From Edolisoma coerulescens (lineage: Eukaryota > Chordata > Aves > Passeriformes > Campephagidae), in the NCBI GenBank assembly GCA_013397115.1, contig VWZW01004687.1:321267-385266 (forward strand): a stretch of DNA of 64,000 nucleotides, written 5' to 3'. The notes below the pieces were generated by a model. The model searched no databases. It worked only from the letters and a program-made list of their open reading frames with translations, and had not been told where the DNA came from. Every line of letters begins with the position of its first letter. The stretch's first letter is position 1. The position numbers and the translations under genes were made by a program. Below are positions 39,501 through 52,261 of the stretch, piece after piece.

Positions 39501-42500
39501 AACAACAATACTTCAGAAAATACAAAGTTTTGCTTGTAATAAATATTTCAGCCTTCAGCCCTCCACGCAGACCACCTTTAGAAGCCTGTGAGCTTAATGC
39601 TCTGCAATCTGATTCTACCACAGTTTTTTTGGGCTTCTAATGGCAACTATTGCAACTACTGCAGTAAATATAATCTGGTGAACCTAAAAAAAGAAATGCA
39701 GGCGACAGGTCTTTAAAACCTGATATTCATTGCTAAGCATTCTGCTGGAAAAGCATAGCTCTAAATTTATTTCATTTCCCTGTTTTCTAAAGGAGAGCAA
39801 CAAGGGGAAAAGAAGAGGGAAGGAACTGAGAATTATTCCAGGGAATTACTCTGTTTTACTGCGTTGTTGTTATGTGCTTTACTTTAACAAGCCAGCTTGA
39901 AACTTATAGGTGGCCCAGAAATGGATGATGTGATACAATGGGAAACTGTTCAAATTCAACACAGCTGAAGGATAGCCTGTTACTTGGCAGGTATTTTGGC
40001 ACTTACAAATACTTTTCCCCCCTGCCTTTTTCTTATGCAATATTTAATCTCATTGTAACCTTTTTCCCACTTCATTCTGCTTTTCATTGCCACCTTGCCA
40101 GTTGTGTTTTTTGCAGAATGTTTTTTAAGTAGGATTTTTATATTTGGAACTTTGAAAGTAAATCTTTTTTTTAATGTGTATGAGCATAAGCAGGCTTTAA
40201 AATCTTCCGTTCACCTTAGAGAATTTACATTGTTTTTATGCCTAGTGTATGTGTGCAAGAGCAGATGGACAGAATAAAAAACAGATCAGGTAATAAATAC
40301 TACCAGGTTTGCTATTCAGAGTAATAGAGAATAGAAATTTCTTAACATGTTTTTTTTAATATGATAGTATTAAAGAATTTGGAAGGCAAACCTTTAAAGG
40401 GCTTTCATTTTAAGGAGAAAAGGAAGAAAGGATAAAACTTGCAGGAAGGGTAGCCACTGACATTTCCGTTTGAGTAAGAGCAGTCTCAAAAAATATTGAA
40501 AATAAACTAACCTGGCTCTGTTAGTATTCAGTGTACACTTTATGTTCCCCATTACCCAAAGACAGATGTGTGGTATAATAAGCTTTAGCTATATGAGCAG
40601 AAAATTTTAACCTAAAATATTGTCAGGAACTTACCTCTCACACCTCATTTATTCCAGTAGCTTCTTTCAGGGTTTAGTGTTTGCAGTGGGGGTTTTTTGG
40701 TTGTGTTACGGGTTTTTTTTAATTTTTTGGTTTTTCTTTCTTTTGGCACAGTGGGGGCAATTAAAAGAAGCTAAGTCTTTCACCATCTCTATTTTGAAAT
40801 TCATACCTCTGTCATCCTCAGTCTATTGTTTCTACATTAGTCTCTAGCCATTCCCATGTTCTGCTTTCATTTGGTTTCTCTCTGACTAAAAACAGAATGA
40901 AGTTGACCCAATTAAAGAAATTTGGGGAACCTTTAAACCTTTAAAGGCTCTCTTACTAACTTCTGACCCCAGAGGAAATGAGTGGAAACAAACAGGATTA
41001 TTAATATAGGTTTGGATGTTTTTTCCGAAATCCATACTACCAAAGACCTCTTTGTTGGCCCACTACTCTACTGTTGGTCTACGGCTCTGTGGAATGGAAA
41101 CAGCAGGATCTGTGGAGAGAAGAAAGAGGAAGGGCTCTTCAGTTTTACTTGTTATGGTTTTTATGTGTAGCTAGTGAATTCTGCTGGCCTGCTCACAGCA
41201 TTTTTAAATGGCTTAACTCAGAGATTTCTAAGCTTTTCAGCCATACAAAAGTCAAACTCACTTTTCTGGTATTTAGATATCAGCACACAGAGATAATGGT
41301 GGTTGGAGCAGTCTCTTATTTTTGATACTCACTCTTGTGATCAGCAGTGAATAAGCCAAGCAGTGATGATTTTTACAAATCTGCCACAGAGCCAGATACT
41401 GTCCTGGGTGTTAGCAGAATCTGAGGTGGTTCAGGAAGCAGCTAGAGGTCTCTGAAAAACTTTGGCAGAGTTTTTAATGAGTTTTCTTTGGGAATTCAGC
41501 AGTCTCCATGAAGGCCAGGTCTGTTTAAAAATAACAGCTATTTACCTTAAGGGTTCTCACAACATGAGCCAGGCTTTTTAGTCTCTTGACTTTGAGTGTG
41601 CTTACATGCAGCAACAGTTTTCCTTTTAAATGGAAAAATCTACAAGCCCAGAGTAAAGCACATCTATTTTTCATTGCATGATGCACTTCAAAGTGATCCG
41701 GGATATATTTTAGGAAGAGGAGGCTGTTCTGTAGCAGCCACAGTGCCAAGTGAGATCTTTCCAGTAGCACTGGAGAGACAACAGTGGGTATGGCAGAACA
41801 TAAAGTAAGAAAGGGGGAAATTTTACTTATTTTATGTAGAAAATTACAACTTTTGACTCTCAGAGCAGCCTTATGTATAACAGTTCCTTCTCTAGAGCAA
41901 GTAATTTTCTCTGTCATATCCCTTCTGTGATACTTCTTTTCTTTTTCAGCGAATCTTTTACATCTCACAGATGAAAAAACTTGTGGAAAATGCTGCGTCT
42001 AAAACACAGAAACTTTGCTTTATGGATAAAATACTGTGAAGAAGTTCAGCAAAAAGTTTTTGTGGATAAATACTACTGTATACCCTAGAAGCAGGCAGAA
42101 AGTCAAATCCCTAGATCTGAGAACTCTCAAATTTAGAAAGCTTGGCTCTGAGCAGAGATTTTTCTTGTGCTCAGAACATGTTTACCTAAGCACAATCAGA
42201 ATGAAAATTATTTTATCCCAATAAAATTTAGTAAAAGGAGACTCCATGCAAAACAAGTAACCATGGTGTGAAGTAGGAAATAATTTAAATACAACTTTTT
42301 GAATTGTGAGGAGCTATCTTCTCTATCCCAGCACCTGTAACAGTTAAAACTTGCATACATGGAAAAATCACCAGTTGAGCTTAAGTTATTACTGTAAAAG
42401 ATGTTTTTAACTTTAGCACTCAATGTGCAACACCTGCAGACTTTTGTCCAATTGTGCTCCAGTCTGTGCTAGTGCCACCACACATGGGATCAACACATTA

Positions 42501-42674
42501 GGAGTTTGGGTAGGTCAGTGGTGGATGATATCTGTATTACTAGAAGGGAAGCATGTTAAAAATTGCAACCTTTATCTTCATTATCATCACCTCCAGCTGC
42601 ACTATAGACGGCTTCTGGAGAAGGATGTTCGGTCATTCCATCACTTCTTTTGGTTGACTTTGTGGTGTTGGTTT

Positions 42675-42720
42675 TGCAGTTAAAGTTCTTTTCTAACCTA
42701 AATGATTCAGTGATTCTGTC
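42675..42720 (+). repeat. short CR1 3' tail
   Basis: The sequence TTAAAGTTCTTTTCTAACCT followed by AAATGATTCAGTGATTCTGT matches the end of plus-strand CR1 copies (AAGGTCCTTTCCAACC, then an ATGATTCTGTGATTCTGT tail). Homology fades within about 50 bases upstream, so this is a very short 5'-truncated insertion or the surviving end of an old one. Confidence 0.75.
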
Positions 42721-43784
42721 AGGTGCAAGAAGCTACACAGACACTTTTGCTATTTCTCAGTCGAGACTTATTTTGTATATCTTTGCCACACAAAAGAACA
42801 AGGTTGGTGACAGTGCAGCCTTTTGTAGATTATTTCAAAAGTAGCTCAATGATTAGGTTGCCTGTGCACTTCAAATTTTTGCTGGCCATTTGATCAGGGA
42901 TATGATCTGCCCTGGTGATGTGTTCCTCAGGTAGAGTTGCAGCTGTATACTTGCATTTATCCCAGTCTGTGTCTGCACACAAATGTGATACCAGTATGGA
43001 TATCAGCAAGACGTTCCTAGCAGAGACAAAACCTAAGATGCTGAAAACAGCATCTTATGCCACCATTACCACTTTTGTCCCAGTCCTGGCCTCACATGCA
43101 CTAGTGCAGAGGGCAGGTTCCTGGGAAATCTGTGCTCCTTGCTGTTCAGTGAAGTCATTGCTTTGCTGGAAACGTGTGTGCATGGGCTCAGCCATTTGCC
43201 CAGCAGTGTCTCTGGCTGTACCTGATAAGCCATAATGAACTGAAAGAATATGATGAGAAGAATGTATCCATGTGAATCTGTATTTCTGTATTTATTTGCT
43301 CACTGTGCTAATCCTACTGGCAGATCAAATTTACTGCAAACTGTCTTTCTGCTACGTTCAAACTGTGCAAATTAATGTTTAGACTGACAAGCATAAGGGA
43401 GACTGATTGACACGCCATGGACAACCAGATGAGACAGACAGATTGTCAAGCAGATATCACATTTCTGCTTTGTGGCAAGAAGCTGCTGCTGCCCATAGAG
43501 TGGTGATGTAAACCATTTGCAGTGCTGTACCAGGGTCTTTCTGTACTGCAGGTACAGAGTAGGAGCTCCTTTTGTGAATGCTGATTTAGCACACCATAAA
43601 AATACATCTCTAAGATGCACATTGACCTTCAGTCTCCAGAGTAAAGGGAGCTGAGGAGGAAGCTTATAAGATGTCAATTACTGAATGTTTTCCACCTAAA
43701 GCCCTCTTTGAAATAGATCATTATATATTTGAAAACATTAAAAAAGAATTAGTGTAGTTCTAACTGCACCATGAAAAAGTGTTC

Positions 43785-44105
43785 AAGGAGGTAGAAAGAT
43801 AGAGAGCGACTTTTTCCAAGGGCATGTAGTGATAAGTCAAAGGTCAGTGGCTTCAAACCTAGAGTAGGTCTAGATGAGATATGAGGAAGAATTTGTTCAT
43901 TGTGAGGGTGATGAGGCACTGAAACAGGTTGCTGAGAGAAGTTCCCATCATATCCCTGGAAGTGTTCAAGGCCAGGTTGGATGGGGCTTAGAGAAACCAA
44001 GTCTAGTGAAAAGTGTCCCTGCTCGTGGCAGAGGGGTTGGAACTGGATCTTTAAGGTCCCAACCTAAACCATTTGATGATGATGATGATTCTGTGATGTG
44101 AAGAA
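43785..44105 (+). repeat. CR1 LINE 3' fragment with ORF2 end
   Basis: Read on the plus strand, the copy carries the CR1 words GACTTTTTCCAAGGGCATGT, AGTGATAAGTCAAAGG, TGTGAGGGTGATGAGGCACT, GAAACAGGTTGCTGAGAGAA, CCCTGGAAGTGTTCAAGGCC and AGGTTGGATGGGGCTTAGAG. It then has the 3' UTR (GTGGCAGAGGGGTTGGAACT, CTTTAAGGTCCCAACC) and a tail TGATTCTGTGATG. This UTR type matches the minus-strand copy at 11369-12305 rather than the 821-1165 copy. The last codons of ORF2 are represented but stop-containing, so it cannot encode a protein. Just before the tail a GAT microsatellite has grown. Confidence 0.95.
44078..44092. repeat. (GAT)n microsatellite in CR1 tail
   Basis: About five GAT/ATG triplets run between CCATTT and TCTGTG. 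CR1 tails carry short ATTCTATG-type direct repeats that seed microsatellites, and this is a simple triplet expansion at that position. It is probably variable in length among individuals. Confidence 0.8.
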
Positions 44106-46502
44106 CAACATGGCCAACTAAAGAGATGCAATAAGCAACCAGAGGAAATGGTATCACATTGTTCCCTTGAACAATGGCTTATTATTTAATTGAGATACAA
44201 AAACTCACCACTAAAAAACAACTTTTTTCTTTGCAGTATTTTCAGGACGTGTAATTGAAAGTACTTATTTTGCAGAAAATCGAAAATGGATGATACAAGC
44301 TTTTGACATATGTTTCAATGTGTGACAAAAGTGGAAAGAACTCCCTTATATTACAAAAAAAATGGAAAACACTGGCTCTGTGTGCTGGAAAAAACATTTA
44401 GTCACAGTTTTCAACTAAATGAATAGTTCTCATTATTTAAACTACCGTTACTTAAAGTAAGGATACTCTAAATGCATAAATAATCAATTACTAATGAGTG
44501 AAAACTGATAATCAGATTAATCAACTTCTTCCTTATTCAAAATCAGTTCAGCTAGTGTTTTAATTCGCTATGCAGTTACTAATTTTTTTTTCTTCTTGAC
44601 AGCCTGTGTCCCTTTTTACAGTGAGCTGCTCCTAGATCAGATGACTATTTGAAACACAACTTTTATTTAAATGAAACAGTGTCTTTTAAAACCTTCTTGT
44701 TTTGAAGACTCTCTCAGAGATATACTCAAAGCATATCTCTAAGAAATCAGAAATAAGCAGATGAAGGAATCATCAGTTTTTTATTTATAAACTCTTGAAA
44801 TTTTGCATCATAAATTTTGAACTTTTGCCACAAAATCAATTTGACTTTGAAGGAAGCCAGGATTTTCCAATACTTTGTAGTTGATAACTTTCTTATAAAT
44901 ACTTCTAAAACAGAAATAGCCAGTCTAAAATAGCAACCACTGAGCTAGTCTTGCTTGGGTAATGGTGACATCGTGCAGTGGATCTTGAAGAAACTTGTGC
45001 TGGCTTCAGAGGACTTCGTGTTGCCTAAGAAATATACAGTCCAAAGACCCTATATGCTCCTAGGATTTAAAGCTGGTGATAGATGGTGGGTTCTGGTTCA
45101 GATATAATATATGGAGAGTCAAGCCAGGAGGGCAAGTGAGACCAGGCAGAGTGCTAATTATACGCTGTTTTTTGGATTTGGTATGATAGATACATTGCTG
45201 GAGGGGAGCTCTGTTTCCAAATGACATTTCTGTGTTGTTAACATATTACACGTGCTGAAAGAAGCCTGCTGAAGTCTCTTGAAACAGGGAGGAAGCAAAA
45301 GAGAAAGATGACATACGAGTGATGCTCTACAAGAGCAATGCAGCAGACATGATGCCAATGAGATATGTTTGAGATATACAGCAAACAGAAAATCAGACTT
45401 GTGAAAATACAGAGATAATGTTTGATATCATGGCAGTAGGTGAATGCAAAAGCCTCTTCAACTTATTAAGTGTAGCAGTTCTCCAATGTGAACATGGAAA
45501 GACAAATGTGAATTTTCTTTTCACCTTCTACTAATAAGAAAACAATTAGAATAATTTACCTTCCACTGAGCTTGAAAGAGTGTAGGCATCCTTGGACACT
45601 GCAGTGAAGACTAAAGAAACAGTGTGTAGTTGGGTCTTTGCTCCTGCAAAGTGGTGAGGGAGCAACAGCTGCAGAGCCGGGCAGACTCTCTCAGCTGAAT
45701 TGATTTTCAGCAATGGTTTTCATCAGCTGACATGAGCTCTGACCCCACACTGTGTGTTTGCTTATGGCTGCTCCAGCTATGGGGTGCAAGGGTAACTGCA
45801 GAACAGGCAACAACAAAATTCAATGCCCAAGTCAGCATCTGCAGCTGGAAACTGCACTTTAAGAGGGCTTTGGTAATACCTTTTGTATTTATTAGTCATA
45901 TTAGCTTGGGCTCAGTGCCATGCCTCATCTCTAACGACATTATGCTTCTCAAGTAAAACACACCTCAGTAGTTGGGATTTGGTGGTCTAAAGCAAGAAGG
46001 GAGAAGATGTGAGATCCCTCTGAAATATGCCATAACATGCTAAGAATCACTGAATTGTGTATAGATCCATTGATAGAAGGATCTTTTAAAAGTCATAGTG
46101 CAAATATACATCTTCTAGTAAACAGACCACAGTGAATGCTCATATCATCCCTTGAACACAGCATACAATATTAACCAGGGATATAGGACTAGGTGGTCCT
46201 GGTTCTCCATGGGACAACTTTTGTATGTTCTTAAATGTTAGGAGGACATGAATTAAAATGGCTGCTGTATTCAATAATTTTAATTCCCTTTAATAATACA
46301 CCTCACATGTGAATTGTTCAAAGAACAGTCTAAGACACAGTTCTGTTCCCTCTGCCAATTGAAGCGATTAGTTCTCTAGTGACATCAAAGAAATTTTGTC
46401 CATTTCCTTCAAGAGCGCATTTGGCCTTAAATCCACATTCAATATACTCTGTCATCAGTTAGCCCAAAATTATCCCTTGCAAATAATGGTATGTAACACT
46501 TG

Positions 46503-46620
46503 TCCTCTCCTCTCCCATCCCCTCCCCTCCCATCCCCTCCCCTCCTCTCCTCTTTCTTCCTTTTTCCTTTCTTCATTCTCTCTTTTGCATCTTTATTCTT
46601 CCTTCTGTCTTTTCTTTTCC
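46503..46620 (-). repeat. polypyrimidine tract with tandem 15-mer and minus-strand G4
   Basis: A nearly pure C/T stretch on the plus strand contains a perfect head-to-tail pair of the 15-mer CATCCCCTCCCCTCC (46516-46545) and then runs on as CTTT/CTTCC sequence. The minus strand therefore has six G-runs of three or four separated by one or two bases (46514-46542), a strong G-quadruplex candidate. The whole is a homopurine-homopyrimidine tract able to form triplex DNA. The open frames across it (73-96 codons, rich in R/K/E/G on one strand and S/P/L on the other) are low-complexity shadows. Such tracts are often hypervariable and hard to sequence. Confidence 0.9.
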
Positions 46621-49600
46621 AAAATTCAAAGTTTTTCTTCTTGGTACAGATTTCATACATATATCACAGCAAGCAAACACCCATAAGAAATCTTTCAGTA
46701 GTAGGAAACGTTTGAGACAATACAGTGCCTTTTAAAAAGAAGTCCTTTGAAAAGCTGCTCACATTATTGATGGTATGTATTGTTACTAGTGGAAACAGTC
46801 TCTATAGATAATTTAAAGCTTTAATGATTGAAATATACTACTGACATAATATCTCTTTAAGGAATACTGCTCAAGACCTATGTTTATTAGTAATTGGATC
46901 TAGTTACAGTTCACAAAATCTCTGATATCAGACCTCAATTAAAATGCCATTTGTTTAGTGAAGTGTTGAAGCCCATGACTGAGTGAACAAGATGGTCCCA
47001 ATTTCACTTCCAGTCCAGCTGTGGTACATCAGTTGGTCAGCTCCATAAGGAACGATTTCCCATTGCATGGGTATCGACACCTCTAGGAGGTTTCACACAG
47101 ATGTATGTACATAATGCTAAAAATAATCTTTAGCTACAGAGTTGCTTTTAAATTTCTCAGACTGCTAGGTCTACTAGCAGAGTAAAAGTACCTGAGCTAA
47201 GATAAAAATGTCTTGTGCTCTCTGACAAGTGATTTTCACATCCACTCCTACAGGAATGAAACAAATATAACTGTTTTTCCTGCCTCTGAGCAGCACCCTA
47301 AGACAGAATTTGTAATCTTCCCCAAATGTCATGCCATTTCTACACTACAGCTTGTACACATTTTTGCAGTAAAAAGGTTTGCTGTATGTGTAACCTCCTC
47401 TGTCTGCCTTGTTAAAGGAAAAAGTCTTCTAATAAAAACACAAAGATCTATATATTTAATATAGTAAACAGATGGTAGTCTCTCATGGCAAAGCATTTTT
47501 GTTCAGTAGTTTTCAAATATGACTTTTACAGAAAGTTCCTGTCTACAAAGGTTTCAGTTTGGGGAGATGCACTTTTGTAGATGAAATAGTTATCCGAAAA
47601 TCTTTACAAGCCATTGGTTCCCATTAGAAACTTACTGCTTACTCATTTTCACGGGTTGTTGCCACTTTAATGTAACAACAGGATATGTGTTAACATCTTC
47701 TTTTATTTTAAATTCTTTTTTTAAAATGCATTTTAAGATACACTTTCAGATTCCTGAGCTGTGAAGTGTTTTTTTCCTGCTTTCCAGCATTATGCATAAA
47801 TGAGCATCTACTTCCTTCTTTTCCTCTACCCAGACTAAAAAACACTACTCACAATAATATGTGTCTGTTCAATGTACTTCATGAAACTGGCAGCACGATT
47901 TCTCAACCCCGAAGAGAAAGGAATTATTTTCTACTCCTGTAGCTCAATTGCCATTCTATGTGTTTTGGGTTCTGCGTGTAATTCAGGTGTAACGAAATCA
48001 AATAATTAACAACAGTAATGAAGACCTACTGCCTTTGGCTCAGTAAGCTGCAATGCTCAGCAGGCTGCAACACTTCCCCATTATTAGGTCTTTTCCATGA
48101 AATATCTAGGCAACAACTTTTGTTTTTCCTGTATTAAATATGCAACTTGGCAGACTCACTTCTTAATTCTGGTGCTAAGAGAGCTGCTCCAGGGACGTCT
48201 ATACTTCGGGTCAGCAGCCATGTGTCTCTGTACTTCAGGGACCTGCCAGAACATGAGACCTGCTCCTGCAAAATGAACAATTCTTCTGGAAAGAGGAGGT
48301 TGGGAAATTTCACACATCATCTGAGATTAGTACCACGACTCGTTCTTATGAATAGCCCTCAAATTAGAATGTAGATTGCATAATTTCTGGATTGCGCGAG
48401 GAACTGCTGAGTCCTGCCATTCGGGTGGGAAAGGCTGCTTGCACACTCCTTAATGGAAATGAATGGAAAGACTTGAAAAATGGATCAGCTTTTGTGAGTA
48501 ACAGCTGCAAATTTCTGCGCTAGCCTCTTGCCTCCATCTTCAACTGTCTTGTCCAAAGTGCCCTGAACCAAAGGCAGGACTAGTGAAGGGTCTCTCGTGT
48601 GGGTAAATGAACAATGTCTGGAGGAAGCAAAAACCGTTTATTGAAACTTCTTCTCCAGACCATTTTGCTAGCAGTTAGCTGGGAATTCTTTCCTCAGCTT
48701 TGTTCTCCAGTACTGGAGGACACAGGCAATTATCAAAATTGCTTGACAAATAAAAACCATGAAAAATAGGTTTGGACATGGTTTTCTCAAGTGACAAGGT
48801 CAGCTGACCAACCAAGTCCAATTTAAAAACCAAAAAGAATGAGTGCTTAATTTCTCTTTGTTTTAATAGAGAAAAAAATTCATTTTATAATTTTCAGTGA
48901 CCAACCTCAGAATCATAACCACTGCAGTTCTATTTGCGTAACTTGGGAACATTCTATATTTTCATTCCTTTCCTTTTTGTTTAAATAATAATGCTGCTAG
49001 TCATGGTGCACAGTCACTGTTTTAATCAAGAGCTGTGCATTTTAAATATTTGTGTTCATTGTAGCCAAGAAGTCTGCAGAGTCAGTGTTTTGACCAATTA
49101 AGCTTTAATCAGGACAGAATGTTTCAATGTTAAAACATACAAATTGCATCTGATCCACTGGCATATACTGCCTTTCTTGTTATAGCGCTGTCTTTCTTCT
49201 TAATCTGAGTGGCTTGGCTACAGGCTTTCATTTCTAAGTAATGACATGAGCCTCCCATTGCCAACAGAGCTGTCACAAGAGCAGAGTGAATGCTGCCTTT
49301 ATAGCCCATCAGCTGAGTACTACCACATCTAGCAGGCAGTATCGTGCTTCTTCATTTATTTACTTGCCATCTCTCTTCTTTACTCTGTATTTGAAACTTT
49401 CTGTCACTTACATTCTGTAATGGAAGACACATGGGTATTGTTTTGGCACTCCAGGGAGAAGCTGGGTTGTCATAGCTCGAGGCACATTGAAAGGACGCAG
49501 GAATTACTGGTTGGGTTTTTTTTGTCTCAGGCTGAAAGGCATAATTCTTCAAACCCATTCACCCACTTCATCTTCTGAAAGTTAAATTCACTGTACCTCT

Positions 49601-52229
49601 CCTGCCCCTTTGCTTATGAAAGGGGTTTGCAGCAAAGGTCAGAGGTAATTGATTAAGGCTAGCATAGAACTCCAATGAAGTACAGTCATCTCAGATGCCA
49701 TTTGTTTCTCAAAACTATGAATCCTTGCTAATCTTCCCACTTGTGGAAATTTCAAAACATGTACCATAACCAGTGTCATGAGCTCCATGCTCACCTTGCC
49801 GGCTGCAGCAGTTGTAGAGCCACTGGCTCTCACTTCAGTTCTGTTTCTTGGCATTTTCTGCTGCTAACTATGTATTTCGGTTTACTTTCTCCTTTGCTTT
49901 CATAGCATTCATATTCCCAGGTCAGATCCTATTTTATCCTTTTAGGCCCAGTTGCTAATTTCCCTAGACTTAGAGAAATTCTGCCTATCTTGCCCATATC
50001 TGTAAGTATTCTAAGTTTGGTAGTGTCCTGAAATGTCCCCTAAAATGACCCTTCCTTTTATTTATCTGTCAAAACAGTACTGTACTACATCTGATCCTCA
50101 AATCACCCTATTAGAGAATTTCCCCTTATTTGATGTTTTGCCATTTAGGGTGATCCTAACATACAATGTAATATAAAAAGTCTTCAGTCCACTTGACAGT
50201 TTTCCTTTTCAAGCTAATTTGGGTTAATTCTGATCCATATTATCTAACTCAAAAAAAAAAAAATCCCTTTGAAAACAGCAGAACTCTTCACATGAGCAAG
50301 CACTTACCAGAGTAAAATTTCTACAGTCTGTCCCTCAGAGACTGCTCTTTTTATTTTGCATTTCATTCATTGAATAAATAGTATATATTCTTGCCAAAAA
50401 ATTCTAACTAACCCACTTTTTTGATTTTAAAATAATAAATCAAGGTTATAATTTTTCCTGCTACTTTCCCCTACGCTTCTGGCACCCATCCACAAATACA
50501 AAGGAAGTGCCAATATGGCACAAGGATAATTGTTATCTGACTCCTAAGTTTCAGAATGTTTTGAATAAGATTTTTATGGGACACGTCAAAATTTTTCTTA
50601 GGATTCACCTTTGATTTCTGTTAGAAGTCTCTGTTCTCCTGTATTACCCAGCTCTGAATGGATAACACCGTCATGTATTGTTATTTTCAAGGAGGAAGCA
50701 AAATAATTTACTGCTTTCACTGAATAACTGAGACACACTTCATAATGCTCTAGCCTAAGAACAAAAGTATAGAATACCCTCCTATAAACCATATTTTGTG
50801 CATTCAAAGTTGATGTGGTGAGGTGGACCAGAGGGAAACACAGAACAAAGCTTTGATCACTTTGATCAAGCACAGACCACCTATTGGGTTCCTGGGTGCC
50901 ACTGTGCATCATGCACATTTTCAAATTTTTGTCATAATAGCTACCAGTCCTTGTAGCTGAGCTAAAATAGTGGATGGTGATTAAACATGTGATTGAATCC
51001 AGACATTTTAATCATACCCCTTCTATCTATTTTTGCAAAGCAGGCTGCCTGCTTTCCCAGCAGTCCTCATGAATAGCCCAGGGATGACAATTTGCATGCT
51101 AACCGAATTCATGTACCACACTGATTGTATGGAACATCTGTTGTTGATTGTTTTGGTCCTCTGCTTTTCAAACTAATATATGAAAATGCAGAAGGTAAAA
51201 GGCAAATTATCATGCCAAGGGCAGAGAGCAATTTGTTCCTTCTCTTTTTGTTGGAACTCTATGTGGTAGCTATTGATAAATATCACTGCACCCCTGCTGT
51301 CCCCCTGGACTTGCACAAAATATTGTGCTTTAAGTCGCTGCAATTTTCCAGATGCTTTTTTTCCTTCTCAATCTAACTTTGGCATAGCTTTGTCATAACC
51401 ACATTAGATGTGGTTAGAGAAAACCCTTCCCCCATCATCTTTCCCAGCACACATATCCACCACTGTGCATCTAGAACTGACATTTCTGTTCTTCTCTAGA
51501 TAGATGTACAAGAAGAAGGCTCCCCAGAAGCTTCTTTTGTCCCCAAGGTCTCACTTTGCTCAAAAAGGAAACAATTAATCTTCTCAGGAATGAGATTTTC
51601 CGTCTTCATGGCAGAAAATTGAGACACTTCCTAATATCGTCTGAGGAAGCTGCTCCAGCATGAAGCACGTTGCTGCCAGGATAGTTCTAAAATAAGAGCA
51701 AGTCTCAATACAGAGAAATATATCTGTACTTCCAGATCCATGATACATCAGGTTTCAAAATAGTAAGCTGAATGGTATGTGAGTGAGGAAATTACTGAGG
51801 AACTACACAGCTTCAATGGTAAATTTACTTTCACCCCGCATGCACTTATGTTACTGTTTGGAGGGAGGCTATTAAAATTGCCAGCAAGCTTAGCTAGTTT
51901 TTGCTAGTGGTATTGCCTAATATGTAAGATGCAGGGTGCTTTTTTCACCAGAGGAAGAAGAGACAATATGTCTGTGCATGATGCAGTTTAGTATGTGAGC
52001 TGTCTGAATGTTTTAGTTTTCAGTCTGCACAGAAAGAGGATAAATGGCTTGAAATAACCATTGAGAAAATATTCCATTAATCCATCAGCAGCTGTTGATT
52101 GAGAGTGCAACTGGCTACAAAGATTAGTTGCATAGTCAAGATTGCTATAGGAGCAGCTATGGATTACGTCACTCCGACTCTCTTGAAGTCTGGCTGCACT
52201 GGATCTCACCTTCTGTACTCTGTGTGTGA

Positions 52230-52261
52230 ATATTGCATTTGCCTTTGCAAATTTCCAATAT
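52230..52261. repeat. two-part perfect hairpin
   Basis: The outer arms ATATTG and CAATAT and inner arms ATTTGC and GCAAAT pair perfectly around a CTTT loop, separated by one base on the left and three on the right. Twelve base pairs fit in 32 nucleotides. It is too short for a microRNA precursor, but more ordered than the dyads common in AT-rich DNA; a dimeric transcription-factor site is one reading. Confidence 0.65.

Larger units (their letters stand above)
35926..42674. other. non-coding unique sequence
   Basis: No gene is recognised. The first 1.3 kb (to about 37250) is AT-rich and full of homeodomain-type cores with two short perfect inverted repeats. The 38520-39160 part is GC-richer and has overlapping frames of 104, 92 and 77 codons on both strands with no known domains. 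A strong acceptor-like polypyrimidine tract ends in CACAG at 40751, but no matching exon is apparent. The 147-codon minus-strand frame at 41525-41968 is unrecognised. Confidence 0.5.

Noticed and set aside
40700..40760. Strong polypyrimidine acceptor ending CACAG at 40751
   Set aside because: No donor or coding continuation follows; T-rich DNA gives such sites by chance.
41525..41968. 147-codon minus-strand open frame
   Set aside because: No similarity to any protein family I know and no initiation or splice context; length is within chance for 64 kb in six frames.
46396..46715. Ser/Pro/Leu- and Arg/Gly-rich frames at the polypyrimidine tract
   Set aside because: Low-complexity translations of a C/T tract, not genes.
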